Assembly (NCBI RefSeq): GCF_032598905.1
Contig: NZ_CP122458.1
Span: forward strand, 4,923,001-4,987,000
Origin: Streptomyces sp. 11x1
Lineage (GTDB): Bacteria; Actinomycetota; Actinomycetes; Streptomycetales; Streptomycetaceae
Length of the DNA stretch: 64,000 bases
Direction of reading: 5' to 3'
Positions 1 through 8,497 of the stretch are shown one piece after another; the first letter of the stretch is position 1; the number at the start of each line of letters is the position of its first letter. Below the pieces are notes generated by a model. The model ran no database searches and was not told the origin of the DNA. It saw only the letters and a program-made list of their open reading frames with translations. A program made the translations under genes and the position numbers.

Positions 1-1
1 G

Positions 2-1345
2 ATGAGCTCGTCGGCCGGGGCACGGTTCGCTCCCCGCCCCCACGCCCCCGGACCGGGCGATCCGGCCGCCGCCCGGCTGCTGGCGGACTGGTACGCCACC
101 GGCCGGGCGGCCACCCTGACCGATCACCTGAGGCGCTACGGGCCACTTCCCTTCACCTCGGCGACCGGCGGCCCCGCGCCCCTGCCGCTGGTGGAGGCCG
201 TGGCGGCGGCCGGGCTCACCGGGCGCGGCGGCGCCGGGTTCCCCACCGCTCGCAAACTGGGCGCGGTCGCCGCACGCCGGGGCCGAGGCGTGGTCGTCGT
301 CAACGCCATGGAGAGCGAGCCGGCCAGCCGCAAGGACCGGTTCCTGATCGCCGTCGCGCCCCATCTGGTCCTCGACGGCGCCGTGCTGGCCGCCCTGGCG
401 GTCGGCGCGGACACCGTCCACGTGTGCCTGTCCCGCGACCGCGCCGCCCAGTACCGGCAGCTCAGCGCCGCCGTGGAGGAGCGCCGACGCGCCCGCCCGG
501 ACCCGGTACGCCTGCTGGTGCACGGCCTTCCGCACTCCTACGTCTCCAGCGAGTCGACCTCTCTGGTGCGCTGGCTCGACGGCGGCCCGGCCCAGCCCCG
601 GGGCGACCGGCCCCGCACGCACGAGCGGGGCGTGGGCCGCCGCCCCACGCTGGTCCACAACGCCGAGACCCTCGCTCATCTGGCCCTGATCGCCCGCCAC
701 GGACCGGCCTGGTTCCGGCAGGTCGGCACGCAGGACGAGCCGGGCACCCTGCTCGTCACCGTCTCCGGAGCCGTCCGCACACCCGCCGTGCTGGAGGTGG
801 CACTGGGCACGCCGCTCGCCACGGTCCTCGATCAGGCCGACGGCGCCACGCAGCCGCTGCGGGCGGTCCTGCTCGGCGGCTTCGCCGGCGCCTGGCTCGC
901 CGCCGAGCACCTGCACACCCCGCTGACCCGGCACGATCTGGCCCCGCTGGGTGCGGCGCCCGGCGCGGGCGTGCTCGTCGCCCTGCCCGAGGCGTCGTGC
1001 GGCCTGGCCGAGACGGCCCGCGTCCTCGCCTACCTGGCCGCGCACAGTGCCCGCCAGTGCGGCCCCTGCCGTCTCGGGCTGCCAGCCGTGGCCGAGGACT
1101 TCACCGCCCTGGCCACGGGACGGGCGGACGCGGTCCTGCTGTCCCGCCTGCGCCATCGCGTCGGCCTGCTCCCGGACCGGGGCGCCTGCCGCCATCCCGA
1201 CGGCGCCGCCCGCCTCGCGGCCTCCGCCCTGCACGCGTTCGCCGACGACGTCGACCACCACCTCGCCCACGGCAGCTGCCCGGCGGCCGATCAGCCGCCC
1301 CGGATCCCCGTGCCACCCGCCACAGCCCCGGGGACCTGGCGATGA
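2..1345 (+). CDS. NuoF-like flavoprotein (FMN/SLBB/Fe-S), 447 aa
   Basis: Related to the NADH-binding subunit NuoF of complex I, used in actinobacteria as a stand-alone electron-transfer flavoprotein. The glycine-rich FMN-site motif GRGGAGFPT lies at residues 74-82 and NAMESEPAS at 101-109; an HNAETLAHL stretch matches the NuoF 'NVETL' motif; an SLBB-like region follows. The C-terminal Fe-S motif is altered: the usual SCGxCxPC reads SARQCGPC (349-356), so the first Cys is Ala, while Cys353, Cys356 and Cys396 remain. The stop overlaps the next start (ATGA), indicating coupling to the ferredoxin. The ATG at position 2 lies at the window edge, so a longer upstream start cannot be excluded. Complex I itself is not nearby; the partner oxidase or reductase is probably outside the window. 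Confidence 0.8.
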   Translation: MSSSAGARFAPRPHAPGPGDPAAARLLADWYATGRAATLTDHLRRYGPLPFTSATGGPAPLPLVEAVAAAGLTGRGGAGFPTARKLGAVAARRGRGVVVVNAMESEPASRKDRFLIAVAPHLVLDGAVLAALAVGADTVHVCLSRDRAAQYRQLSAAVEERRRARPDPVRLLVHGLPHSYVSSESTSLVRWLDGGPAQPRGDRPRTHERGVGRRPTLVHNAETLAHLALIARHGPAWFRQVGTQDEPGTLLVTVSGAVRTPAVLEVALGTPLATVLDQADGATQPLRAVLLGGFAGAWLAAEHLHTPLTRHDLAPLGAAPGAGVLVALPEASCGLAETARVLAYLAAHSARQCGPCRLGLPAVAEDFTALATGRADAVLLSRLRHRVGLLPDRGACRHPDGAARLAASALHAFADDVDHHLAHGSCPAADQPPRIPVPPATAPGTWR

Positions 1346-1554
1346 GCCGCACCCGCACCCTGCGCGTCGACCGCGTCGCCTGCACCGGGCAGGGCCTGTG
1401 CGCCGAGCTCCTCCCGGAGCTCGTCCGCCTCGACGAATGGGGCTACCCCGTCCTGAGCCACAGGACCGTCCCCGACCGACTGCGTGCCCACGCCCGCCGG
1501 GCCGTCGCCGCCTGCCCCGTCCTCGCCCTGCACACGGAGGACGACCGGACCTGA
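1342..1554 (+). CDS. small ferredoxin, 70 aa
   Basis: Short soluble electron carrier of the single-cluster Streptomyces ferredoxin type. Cysteines sit at C14 (ACTGQGLC), C20 and in AACPVLAL near residue 60. This three-Cys pattern normally holds a [3Fe-4S] cluster. It overlaps the NuoF-like gene by four bases, so the two are probably translated together and exchange electrons. It ends 51 bp before an IS630 element, which may have separated it from former downstream genes. Confidence 0.85.
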   Translation: MSRTRTLRVDRVACTGQGLCAELLPELVRLDEWGYPVLSHRTVPDRLRAHARRAVAACPVLALHTEDDRT

Positions 1555-1605
1555 CCAGCGGGCGTCCCGGCCCGCGTACGGCACAGGCAGCGGGGCCGTA
1601 CGCCC

Positions 1606-2734
1606 CTAGTGACCTGAGTCAGAGGTTCGTCGTTGGTTCGGTATGAGTCGTCCTGGCCCGAAGATCCCGCCGTTGTCGTTGACCGATGCCCAGCGTGAGG
1701 TGCTTGAGGGGTGGGTGCGTCGCCGGTCGACCGCGCAAGCTCTGGCTCAGCGATCCCGGATCGTGCTGGAGTGCGCCGAGGGGCACTCGATCATGGAGGT
1801 GTCACGACGGCTGAAGGCCGCTCCGGACACGGTCCGCACCTGGCGAAGGCGGTTCCTTGACCACGGCCTGGACGGCCTGTGCGACGAGCCGAGGCCCGGT
1901 GTCCCGAGGAAGATCACCGATGCCGATGTCGAGCGGGTGATCGTCAAGACCCTGGAGGAGAAGCCGGCCAACGCCACCCACTGGTCAACCCGGTCGATGG
2001 CCGCGGCCACCGGCATGTCGCAGTCGGCGATCTCGCGGATCTGGCGGGCGTTCGCCTTGGCCCCGCACCGCTCGCAGACGTTCAAGCTCTCCACGGATCC
2101 GCTGTTCATCGACAAGGTCCGCGACGTGGTGGGCCTGTATCTCGACCCGCCGGAGAAGGCACTGGTGCTGTGCGTGGACGAGAAATCCCAGATCCAGGCC
2201 CTGGACCGCTCACAGCCGGTGCTGCCGATGATGCCCGGGGTGCCCGAACGCCGCAGCCACGACTACGTCCGCGCCGGCACCACCACGCTCTTTGCGGCAC
2301 TGGAGGTGGCAACCGGCAAGGTGATCGGTTCACTGCACCGCCGGCACCGGGCCGCAGAGTTCAAGAAGTTCCTGGCCAAACTCGACAAGGAGGTGCCTGC
2401 GGACCTCGAGGTGCATCTGATCCTGGACAACTACGCCACCCACAAGACACCCGCGATCAAGAAGTGGCTGGTGGCACACCCCCGTTTCCGTCTGCACTTC
2501 ACGCCCACCGGCTCATCGTGGCTGAACCTGGTGGAGCGATGGTTCGGCGAGCTGACAGCGAAGAAGCTCCGCCGCGGTGTCCACCGCTCGGTCCAGGCAC
2601 TCGAGCGCGACATCCGGTCCTGGATTGCCGGTTGGAACGACAACCCCCGCCCCTTCGTCTGGACGAAGACCGCCGACGAGATCCTCGACAAAGTCGCCAC
2701 CTACTGCCAGAGAATCTCTGACTCAGGTCACTAG
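1606..2734 (+). mobile_element. IS630-family insertion sequence, copy A (1129 bp)
   Basis: Terminal inverted repeats of about 23 bp with one mismatch: the left end reads CTAGTGACCTGAGTCAGAG and the right end is its complement. Both ends finish in CTAG (1606-1609 and 2731-2734), the TA-centred target typical of IS630. A single transposase gene fills the element and its TAG stop lies inside the right CTAG. A copy that appears identical lies at 35603-36731 in the same orientation. The right CTAG is shared with the neighbouring MITE. Confidence 0.93.
1643..2734 (+). CDS. IS630-family transposase, 363 aa
   Basis: Cut-and-paste DDE transposase. An N-terminal helix-turn-helix region (about 15-140) is followed by the catalytic core: Asp179 in CVDEKSQ, Asp262 in LILDNYATHKTP and Glu298 in WLNLVERWF, giving the D35E spacing expected in the IS630/Tc1-mariner group. 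Length is normal and the frame is intact, so it is probably active. No convincing ribosome binding site precedes the ATG. The protein is identical to that encoded at 35640-36731, which suggests recent transposition or gene conversion. Confidence 0.93.
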   Translation: MSRPGPKIPPLSLTDAQREVLEGWVRRRSTAQALAQRSRIVLECAEGHSIMEVSRRLKAAPDTVRTWRRRFLDHGLDGLCDEPRPGVPRKITDADVERVIVKTLEEKPANATHWSTRSMAAATGMSQSAISRIWRAFALAPHRSQTFKLSTDPLFIDKVRDVVGLYLDPPEKALVLCVDEKSQIQALDRSQPVLPMMPGVPERRSHDYVRAGTTTLFAALEVATGKVIGSLHRRHRAAEFKKFLAKLDKEVPADLEVHLILDNYATHKTPAIKKWLVAHPRFRLHFTPTGSSWLNLVERWFGELTAKKLRRGVHRSVQALERDIRSWIAGWNDNPRPFVWTKTADEILDKVATYCQRISDSGH

Positions 2735-2851
2735 GAGACCGCTGAAGATCTTGCTCTGGCCGCCCGACTCACCCTGAATTGCCGGTAAATGTCAATCGCC
2801 ATCAAGTAGGGCAAGCCGGGCGCATTTTCAAGATCTTCAGGACGCTTCTAG
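2731..2851. mobile_element. 121-bp MITE-like element, copy 1
   Basis: Short non-coding element bounded by CTAG at both ends. Its ends are imperfect inverted repeats sharing CTGAAGATCTTG about nine bases in. A nearly identical copy lies inverted at 37861-37981. Its left CTAG is the right end of IS630 copy A. The CTAG termini suggest mobilisation by an IS630-type transposase, but the end sequences differ from both intact IS630 elements here, so the parent is not in the window. Confidence 0.82.
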
Positions 2852-2882
2852 GGGGTGTCTCGGCCGACGCGGCGCGCCGCCG

Positions 2883-3125
2883 GACCCCGGCGGCTCCACG
2901 CAGATCACCGGCGGCTTCGGCCGGGAAGAGGCCCGCGAGCTGGCCGCGCTCGTCAAGGGCGGCGCGCTGCCGGTGCCCGTCGAGGTCGTGGAGCAGCGCA
3001 CCGTCGGCCCCACACTCGGCGCCGACGCCATCGCGGCCAGCACCCAGGCCGCGATCATCGGGGTCGCCCCGACCGGGCTGTTCATCCTCGTCGTCTACCG
3101 GCTGCTCGGCGCCCTGGCCACCCTC
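2883..3125 (+). pseudogene. SecD (protein translocase) fragment
   Basis: This frame reads like the SecD/SecDF region around the first periplasmic domain and following membrane helix: GGSTQITGGFGREEARELA, then GALPVPVEVVEQRTVGP, then TLGADAIAASTQAAIIG and a hydrophobic stretch. SecD is a Sec translocon accessory of about 500-600 residues; only about 80 are present. There is no start, and the 5' end is cut at the MITE. After residue ~80 the frame loses resemblance to SecD. Probably a relic truncated by the mobile elements. Confidence 0.75.
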
Positions 3126-3745
3126 GCGGAGGACAGCGGCGGCAGCGGGGCGCGCGGTCCGCTGGGGGCGGCGCGGGCGGGCGCGGGGGTCTGGCGCCGT
3201 GGTGTGAGGGCGCGGGGAGGGTCGCGGGGATGACTGGTCCGGGCGCCGCGTCGGCAGGCCCCCGCGGCGAACGGCGACGGCGGCGGCCGGGCCACGGGCC
3301 TCGCCGAACGGCTCGCCGGGCTGTCCGAGGCGGACGCCCACGCGGGGGCCGAGCGCAGCTTGGCCGGCCTCCCGCAGGGCCAGGGGTCCCCGCCGCGGCT
3401 GCCATGAGCGGTTCCGCGGCTTCCTCGCTCATGTCGGGTCGGCGGTCGAGTCGGGTCGGCGCGACACACCCTCGCGCTCCCCGCGGCGCTTCCCCGCGCG
3501 GGACGACGCCCGGACGCCGCTGGTCACCGCCGCCCTGGTCGCCGGCCTGGTCAGCACCCTCCGGCAGGCAAGCCCGGGCCGACGGCGCGTTGACACCCAC
3601 CGGCCCCGCACGTTGACTGGCAGCACGGCACAGGGCCGGGAAGGGCAGGGGCGACCGGGTCTCCGGAAGCCTGCGACAGGCCGCCCAGGAGGCGAACGGC
3701 GCCTTCGGGCGGTGACTCGTTCCCATGGAAGCGGTACACACGACG
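3126..3745. other. no recognisable gene
   Basis: GC-rich stretch between the SecD relic and the next gene. Several long frames exist on both strands, but all are Arg/Pro/Ala-rich with no family resemblance. I see no RNA gene or clear promoter. It may be further decayed sequence. Confidence 0.5.
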
Positions 3746-4090
3746 ATGTACGACCAGACACGCGCCCAGCAGCCCGCGGACCGGCCCTCGGGTCACGCCG
3801 GACGCCATGCCACGGGCCCGGAGCCGCTGCTCCCCTCGGACGGCCGGGAGGAGATCGCGCACCGCCTCGGACATGCCGTCAACACCTTCGCGGACAGCCC
3901 CCGCGAGGCACTGGAGGAGGCGGAAAGGGCGTTCGACGAAGCCGCCGCCCAGTTGATGAACGCCCTCGCGGAGCGGCGGCGGGCCCTGCGTGCGGGCTGG
4001 GCGGACCTGGACCACGAGACACAGTCCACCGAACTGAGGTTCGCACTGCGGGAGTACCGGGAGATCACCGGACGGCTGCTGCGCGTGTAG
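3746..4090 (+). CDS. conserved Streptomyces hypothetical protein, 114 aa
   Basis: Soluble, highly charged protein with no signal peptide. Residues from about 35 on are strongly helical ([38 protein letters not shown]), suggesting a helical bundle or coiled coil. I chose the ATG at 3746 (MYDQTRAQQ) because a GGAAG lies upstream of it; an in-frame ATG at 3725 would add seven residues. I recall similar proteins in other streptomycetes but no known function. It is upstream of the cold-shock gene, with the leader of that gene in between. Confidence 0.65.
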   Translation: MYDQTRAQQPADRPSGHAGRHATGPEPLLPSDGREEIAHRLGHAVNTFADSPREALEEAERAFDEAAAQLMNALAERRRALRAGWADLDHETQSTELRFALREYREITGRLLRV

Positions 4091-4189
4091 GAGGCCGTAC
4101 AGGGCGGGGCGGGGCGGTAAATCCAAAAATCCACAGGGTCGAACAAGAAATCGTGCGGGATTATTTCCGGCCCCGTGGTCGAGCATGCC

Positions 4190-4316
4190 GTGCTACTGTC
4201 AAATCAGGTTGCAGTTGTGGTTGCCAAAAGGGTTCATTTTCCGACGGGTTGATCATCACGGCGACACGGAGTCCACACACGGTGAGCTCCGAGCCCGTTC
4301 CCGAAGGAGAAATGAC
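4190..4316 (+). promoter_or_regulatory. cold-shock gene promoter and conserved 5' leader (1)
   Basis: About 120 bp before the first csp gene closely match the region before the second (7781-7905). Shared blocks are TGCTAnnGTC (possible -10, TACTGT at 4194-4199), GTTGCAG-TGTGGTTGCCA, TTCCGACGGG and CACGGCGACACGGA, ending in GAAGGAG. Conservation outside the coding region suggests an RNA leader with a regulatory role, as known for E. coli cspA. No good -35 box is visible. Confidence 0.65.
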
Positions 4317-4520
4317 ATGGCTACCGGTACTGTGAAGTGGTTCAACGCCGAAAAGGGCTTCGGCTTCATCGCGCAGGACGGCGGCGGCGCCGACGTCTTC
4401 GCCCACTACTCGAACATCGCCACCCAGGGCTTCCGCGAGCTCCAGGAAGGCCAGCAGGTGTCGTTCGACGTCGCGCAGGGCCAGAAGGGCCCGACCGCCG
4501 AGAACATCGTTCCGGCCTGA
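4317..4520 (+). CDS. CspA-family cold-shock protein, 67 aa
   Basis: Single cold-shock (OB-fold) domain that binds single-stranded RNA/DNA and melts RNA structure. It starts [18 protein letters not shown], with the RNP1 motif KGFGFI and the RNP2-like motif VFAHYS; length is that of the whole family. GAAGGAG lies just before the ATG. It is followed by a strong hairpin terminator and then a DEAD-box helicase, a pairing that makes sense for RNA unfolding in the cold. It differs from the second copy (7906-8109) at only a few residues. Confidence 0.97.
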   Translation: MATGTVKWFNAEKGFGFIAQDGGGADVFAHYSNIATQGFRELQEGQQVSFDVAQGQKGPTAENIVPA

Positions 4521-4542
4521 CACGCTCTGACGCTTACTTCGC

Positions 4543-4578
4543 AGCTGGGGCCCGCACCTTGGGGTGCGGGCCCCGGCT
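4543..4578 (+). terminator. hairpin terminator after csp (1)
   Basis: Perfect 12-bp stem GGGGCCCGCACC / GGTGCGGGCCCC with loop TTGG, extended by AGC/GCT pairs. A related hairpin with the same surroundings (CTTCGCAGCTGGG...) follows the second csp gene. Confidence 0.85.
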
Positions 4579-4696
4579 CGCTGCATTTTCCAGGGGGTTC
4601 TCCCCCGTTGTCTTCGGTCCGTTCTCGCGATTCTCTGCGCCGTTCACCGTGCTGCGGGAATTCCTTGATACGCGCCCGCATCGAGGAAGGTTCCGT

Positions 4697-6208
4697 ATGA
4701 ACCGAGCACGTCCGTCACGCAGTTCACGCACGACCCGCACCACCCGTACCACGCCCACCACCCGCGCCTACGACCGTTTCGAGGGCCCCGCCGCAGGCCG
4801 CTCCGGCACCCGGCGCCGCCCCACGGCCGGGCCCAAGGGTTACGGTGGCGGCCGGCCCGCCGCGCCCGGAGGCGAGTTCGCGCTGCCGAAGACGGTCACG
4901 CCCGCGCTGCCCGCCGTCGAGTCGTTCGCCGAACTCGCCATGCCCGCACCGTTGTCGGCCGCACTCGGCCACGAGGGTGTGACCGTGCCGTTCCCGATCC
5001 AGGCGGCGACCCTGCCGAACTCCCTGGCCGGCCGTGACGTACTCGGTCGCGGCCGCACGGGTTCGGGCAAGACCCTCGCCTTCGGCCTGCCGGTGCTGGC
5101 CCGTACGGCGGGGCGCCGCGCCGAGCCTCTGCAGCCGCTCGCCCTGATTCTGGTGCCCACCCGCGAGCTCGCCCAGCAGGTCACCGACGCGCTCACCCCG
5201 TACGCCCGCGCCGTACGGCTGCGCCTGGCCACCGTGGTCGGCGGGATGTCGATCGGGCGGCAGGCGAACGCGCTGCGGGCCGGGGCGGAAGTCGTCGTGG
5301 CGACACCGGGACGGCTCAAGGACCTCATCGACCGAGGCGCATGCCGACTGGACGACGTCGCCGTCACCGTCCTGGACGAGGCGGACCAGATGACCGACAT
5401 GGGGTTCATGCCCCAGGTCACCGCACTGCTCGACCAGGTGCGACCCGGCGGCCAGCGGATGCTCTTCTCAGCCACCCTGGACCGCAACGTCGACCTGTTG
5501 GTCCGTCGCTACCTGACCGACCCGGTGGTCCACTCCGTCGACCCGTCGGCAGGCGCCGTCAGCACGATGGAGCACCACGTCCTCCATGTGCACGAGACGG
5601 ACAAGGACCGCACGACGACCGAGATCGCGGCACGTGACGGCCAGGTGATCATGTTCCTGGACACCAAGCACGCGGTGGACCGGCTGACCAGGCACCTCCT
5701 GGACAGCGGCGTCCGAGCCGCCGCCCTGCACGGCGGCAGGTCCCAGCCCCAGCGCACCCGGACCCTGGCCCAGTTCAAGGACGGCCACGTCACGGTGCTG
5801 GTCGCCACCAACGTCGCGGCACGCGGCATCCACATCGACGACCTCGACCTCGTCGTCAACATCGACCCGCCCGGCGACCACAAGGACTACCTGCACCGCG
5901 GCGGCCGTACGGCCCGTGCCGGCGCGTCCGGCCGAGTCGTCACCCTGGTCACCCCCCGCCAACGCCGCGACATGAACCGGCTGATGGCCTCGGCCGGCAT
6001 CACCCCGACGACCACCGCGGTGCGCTCGGGCGAGGAAACGCTCAGCCGTATCACCGGCGCCCAGGCCCCTTCCGGTGTCCCGGTCGTCGTCACCGCGCCG
6101 ACCGCGGAGCCGTCCCGCCGGGGCAAGGCCGGGGCCCCGGCCTCATCCCGGGGCCGACGAGGCCGCACCGCTCGGGGCCGGTCCGCGGCCAAGCGCCGCG
6201 CCGCGTGA
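4697..6208 (+). CDS. DEAD-box ATP-dependent RNA helicase, 503 aa
   Basis: RNA helicase with all core motifs: Q motif around FPIQ (99-102), Walker A GRTGSGKT (119-126), PTREL (154-158), TPGR (203-206), DEAD (227-230), SAT (258-260), then ARGIHIDDLDLVV and HRGGRTARAG in the second RecA domain. The N-terminal ~60 residues are Arg/Thr-rich and the C-terminus is Arg/Gly/Ala-rich, both likely RNA-binding tails. The ATG follows GAGGAAGG. The in-frame extension back to 4337 runs antisense to no gene but overlaps csp, so it is rejected. Its place behind csp suggests a role in ribosome or mRNA handling at low temperature. Confidence 0.95.
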   Translation: MNRARPSRSSRTTRTTRTTPTTRAYDRFEGPAAGRSGTRRRPTAGPKGYGGGRPAAPGGEFALPKTVTPALPAVESFAELAMPAPLSAALGHEGVTVPFPIQAATLPNSLAGRDVLGRGRTGSGKTLAFGLPVLARTAGRRAEPLQPLALILVPTRELAQQVTDALTPYARAVRLRLATVVGGMSIGRQANALRAGAEVVVATPGRLKDLIDRGACRLDDVAVTVLDEADQMTDMGFMPQVTALLDQVRPGGQRMLFSATLDRNVDLLVRRYLTDPVVHSVDPSAGAVSTMEHHVLHVHETDKDRTTTEIAARDGQVIMFLDTKHAVDRLTRHLLDSGVRAAALHGGRSQPQRTRTLAQFKDGHVTVLVATNVAARGIHIDDLDLVVNIDPPGDHKDYLHRGGRTARAGASGRVVTLVTPRQRRDMNRLMASAGITPTTTAVRSGEETLSRITGAQAPSGVPVVVTAPTAEPSRRGKAGAPASSRGRRGRTARGRSAAKRRAA

Positions 6209-6310
6209 GGTGTCGGCGGGCCGCGGGACGTGCGGCGGGCCGCCGTGGCCCCCGGAGCCCGTCCGGAGCCATCTCGACCCGAACGTCCACCCGTACCGCA
6301 GGAGGCAGCC

Positions 6311-6622
6311 GTGACACCGGTTCAGACACCTCGAAGCCCCATCGCTCCCCGGTTCACGCACAGGGCCGGTCACCCGGACACGACCGAGCTGCGGGTCGGT
6401 GACGACATGACCGTCGAGGTCGCCCTGTCCGTCATGGCCGGTGCCGGTGTGGAGCACCTGCTCCTGTGCGACGGGGACGACGAGCGCACCGGCCGCGTCT
6501 CCCGGGCCGAACTCGTCGTGCACCGCGGCAGCTCCGCCTATACGGACCGCGTCCGCCTGCGGGACGTCCTCGGCGGACCCTTCACATGCCCGATCGTCAG
6601 CCCCTCCTCCTTCCCCCAGTGA
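6311..6622 (+). CDS. small CBS-domain-like protein, 103 aa
   Basis: The central part (VGDDMTVEVALSVMAG, VEHLLLCDGD, GRVSRAEL) resembles one CBS repeat, a module that usually binds adenine nucleotides. The GTG start is preceded by AGGAGG at ideal spacing, which decides against the in-frame GTG at 6230. It ends six bases before the next gene, so both are probably one operon downstream of the helicase. Function unknown. Confidence 0.7.
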   Translation: MTPVQTPRSPIAPRFTHRAGHPDTTELRVGDDMTVEVALSVMAGAGVEHLLLCDGDDERTGRVSRAELVVHRGSSAYTDRVRLRDVLGGPFTCPIVSPSSFPQ

Positions 6623-6628
6623 GGCATC

Positions 6629-6952
6629 ATGCGCTGTGTCATCGCCCAGTACCCGTTCGAACTGACCAGGGTCGGAGTGCTCGCCTCGATGGCGGGCGTC
6701 CGTCCCGAGATCGTCACCGGTGACTCGGTGACCATCGGCCGCCGCCGGTATCCCGTCAAGCAGGTCGGTGAGGTCATCACCCGGCAGGACCGCCGCGACT
6801 TCAGCGGCGGTGAGGTGGTCCGGGCCATGGTCCGCCTCGGCTTCACCTGCCATGGCGGCCCCCGGGCCGCGCGGCCCCCGGCCCCGGCCGCCCTCAGCCC
6901 CCTCCAGGCCGCCTCGGCACTGCTCGGGGGCCCCGATCCGCAGAACGCGTGA
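6629..6952 (+). CDS. conserved hypothetical protein, 107 aa
   Basis: Begins MRCVIAQYPFELTRVGV and has a compact basic domain (residues 1-75, including VTIGRRRYPVKQVGEVITRQD) followed by a Pro/Ala-rich tail. The order helicase, CBS-like protein, this protein is one I associate with other Streptomyces cold-shock loci. No signal peptide or membrane segment. I do not recognise a named domain and assign no function. Confidence 0.7.
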   Translation: MRCVIAQYPFELTRVGVLASMAGVRPEIVTGDSVTIGRRRYPVKQVGEVITRQDRRDFSGGEVVRAMVRLGFTCHGGPRAARPPAPAALSPLQAASALLGGPDPQNA

Positions 6953-7321
6953 CGCCTCGCGGCGGGAGCACTCGGCCGCCGCCCGGACGGTACGCGCCCG
7001 CGGTGACCTGAACGGCGGTACCCGCCCGGCCTCGACGCGTCCTGCCGGCCCGGGAGTCCCCGTGACGCAGACGCGATCCCGTGACCTCTTCCGCCTGCCG
7101 TTCACGTCTGCCGCCCGCCGTTCACGCCCGCCGTTCGCCGTTCACGCCGGGCTGATCACCGGGGCTGTTCACCGGGCTCCTCAGCGCGCCCCCATGGGCT
7201 CGCCTGGCGCCGGGGTCCGTTCGCCCGGTGTCGGGAAGGGGCCCGGGAGCTGCGGCGACTGCCGGAGTAGGGTGGTGAGCACGGCCCGTCTCGTACGGGC
7301 ACGTCGAAATCCGAGGTCGCC

Positions 7322-7597
7322 ATGCCGTCGATGGAAACACCCTCGGACGGCCACGCCGAGGTCCGTGTCGTCGCCGCCTCACCCGAAGTCGCCCGTCGGG
7401 TCGCGGAGGTTCTCCGCCGCTGCTTCGACTCCACCGAACAGCGCAGCTACCCCGCCGGCCCCGACGGCGGCACCCGCCTCGACCTCACCGTGGACACCAC
7501 CCACGCGGCGGAACCCGTCCGATCCTGGCTGGAGACCAGCCGGTCCACGGAAGACGGCCGCTCCACGGAAGACGGAGACAGCCACCTGCGCCGGTGA
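7322..7597 (+). CDS. small hypothetical protein, 91 aa
   Basis: Acidic protein (AEVRVVAASPEVARRVAEVL, TRLDLTVDTTHAAEPVRSWL). It has an alpha/beta pattern and an internal repeat near the C-terminus (RSTEDG twice, from a 21-bp DNA duplication). GAGG lies about eight bases before the ATG; a second in-frame ATG is at 7331. No function can be assigned. The DNA upstream from 6953 to 7321 shows no clear gene. Confidence 0.6.
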   Translation: MPSMETPSDGHAEVRVVAASPEVARRVAEVLRRCFDSTEQRSYPAGPDGGTRLDLTVDTTHAAEPVRSWLETSRSTEDGRSTEDGDSHLRR

Positions 7598-7780
7598 AGG
7601 GCGTGCACCGCCGGGCTCGACGGAGGTCATGGCGCTGCGACCGGGGGCCCGGCAAGTACGCTGCCGGCCGCGCGGAGCAATATCTGTATCCGCGAAGTAA
7701 GAAATAGGCACGACACGCAACGAGCATTCCTCGAACGCCGACACCGGTGGAATTTCTTGACCGAAGAGGGCCGCCCAGGC

Positions 7781-7905
7781 CGTGCTAACGTCGTTTTCAG
7801 TTGCAGGTGTGGTTGCCAGAAGGTTTATTTCCGACGGGCCAATCAGCACGGCGACACGGAATCCGCACAGGGCGGATTCCTGGCATCGTCCCGAAGGAGA
7901 AAAAC
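7781..7905 (+). promoter_or_regulatory. cold-shock gene promoter and conserved 5' leader (2)
   Basis: Partner of the leader at 4190-4316, with the same ordered blocks: TGCTAACGTC (possible -10 TAACGT at 7786-7791), GTTGCAGGTGTGGTTGCCA, TTCCGACGGG, CACGGCGACACGGA and CGAAGGAGAAA before the ATG. A TTGACC at 7757-7762 is too far (23 bp) for a standard -35. Confidence 0.65.
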
Positions 7906-8109
7906 ATGGCTACTGGCACCGTGAAGTGGTTCAACGCGGAAAAGGGCTTCGGCTTCATCGAGCAGGACGGCGGCGGCGCCGACGTCTTCGCCCACTACTC
8001 GAACATCGCCACCCAGGGGTTCCGCGAGCTGCTGGAAGGCCAGAAGGTGTCGTTCGACATCGCGCAGGGCCAGAAGGGCCCGACCGCCGAGAACATCATT
8101 CCCGCCTGA
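7906..8109 (+). CDS. CspA-family cold-shock protein, 67 aa (second copy)
   Basis: Cold-shock-domain nucleic-acid chaperone nearly identical to the product of 4317-4520; visible changes include AQD to EQD, LQEGQQ to LLEGQK and DVAQ to DIAQ. RNP1 KGFGFI and RNP2-like VFAHYS are intact. Gene, leader and terminator all match the first copy, so the whole transcription unit appears duplicated, with helicase and three small genes between. Confidence 0.97.
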   Translation: MATGTVKWFNAEKGFGFIEQDGGGADVFAHYSNIATQGFRELLEGQKVSFDIAQGQKGPTAENIIPA

Positions 8110-8138
8110 TCTGACACCGGCGACAACGCACACTTCGC

Positions 8139-8176
8139 AGCTGGGACTCTCACCCCTTGGGGTGCGGGTCCCAGCT
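8139..8176 (+). terminator. hairpin terminator after csp (2)
   Basis: Stem AGCTGGGAC / GTCCCAGCT with an inner CACCC-CTTG-GGGTG hairpin. It is the counterpart of 4543-4578. Confidence 0.8.
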
Positions 8177-8468
8177 CGCTGCGTTTCAGGGAGCGCCACG
8201 CCACCTCCTGTGTGACGGCGACGATCAACGCGCCGACCCGCCCCACGGCCCCGTCGCCGACGGAGAGCACGGCCGGACCCCGGGCGTCGGGCGCCCTCGC
8301 CTTGCCCCCTGATCCGCCTCGGCGCGCCTCGGCCTCACCGGTCCCATCGGCCACGCCTGCCCCCCCGGCCCCGCCACGCGGGTCTCCCACGACGACCTAC
8401 CGGTCGACGTTTCCCCAGATCGCAGGCTATCTGTCTCCTCCAACAGGTGAAATCTACCTTTGCCACAG

Positions 8469-8497
8469 TAGACATTGGGTACTGGATCAGTTAGTGT
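8469..8497 (+). promoter_or_regulatory. candidate promoter of the MerR-like gene
   Basis: TAGACA (8469-8474) and TAGTGT (8492-8497) are separated by 17 bp. They lie in an unusually AT-rich patch (about 8425-8515) for this genome. Transcription from here would give a leader of about 355 nt. The stretch 8177-8468 shows no gene. Confidence 0.45.

Noticed and set aside
424..1646. Long Arg/Pro-rich frames overlapping the NuoF-like and ferredoxin genes
   Set aside because: They lie in other frames of well-supported genes and have the composition expected of shadow frames in GC-rich DNA.
1879..2721. 280-codon frame inside IS630 (repeated in copy B)
   Set aside because: It is the +1/+2 shadow of the transposase; no IS630 element needs a second long protein and no slippery site links them.
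3240..3420. Possible PKS carrier-domain-like stretch (GLAERLAGLSEADAHAG)
   Set aside because: The resemblance covers about 17 residues only and the frame is not maintained.
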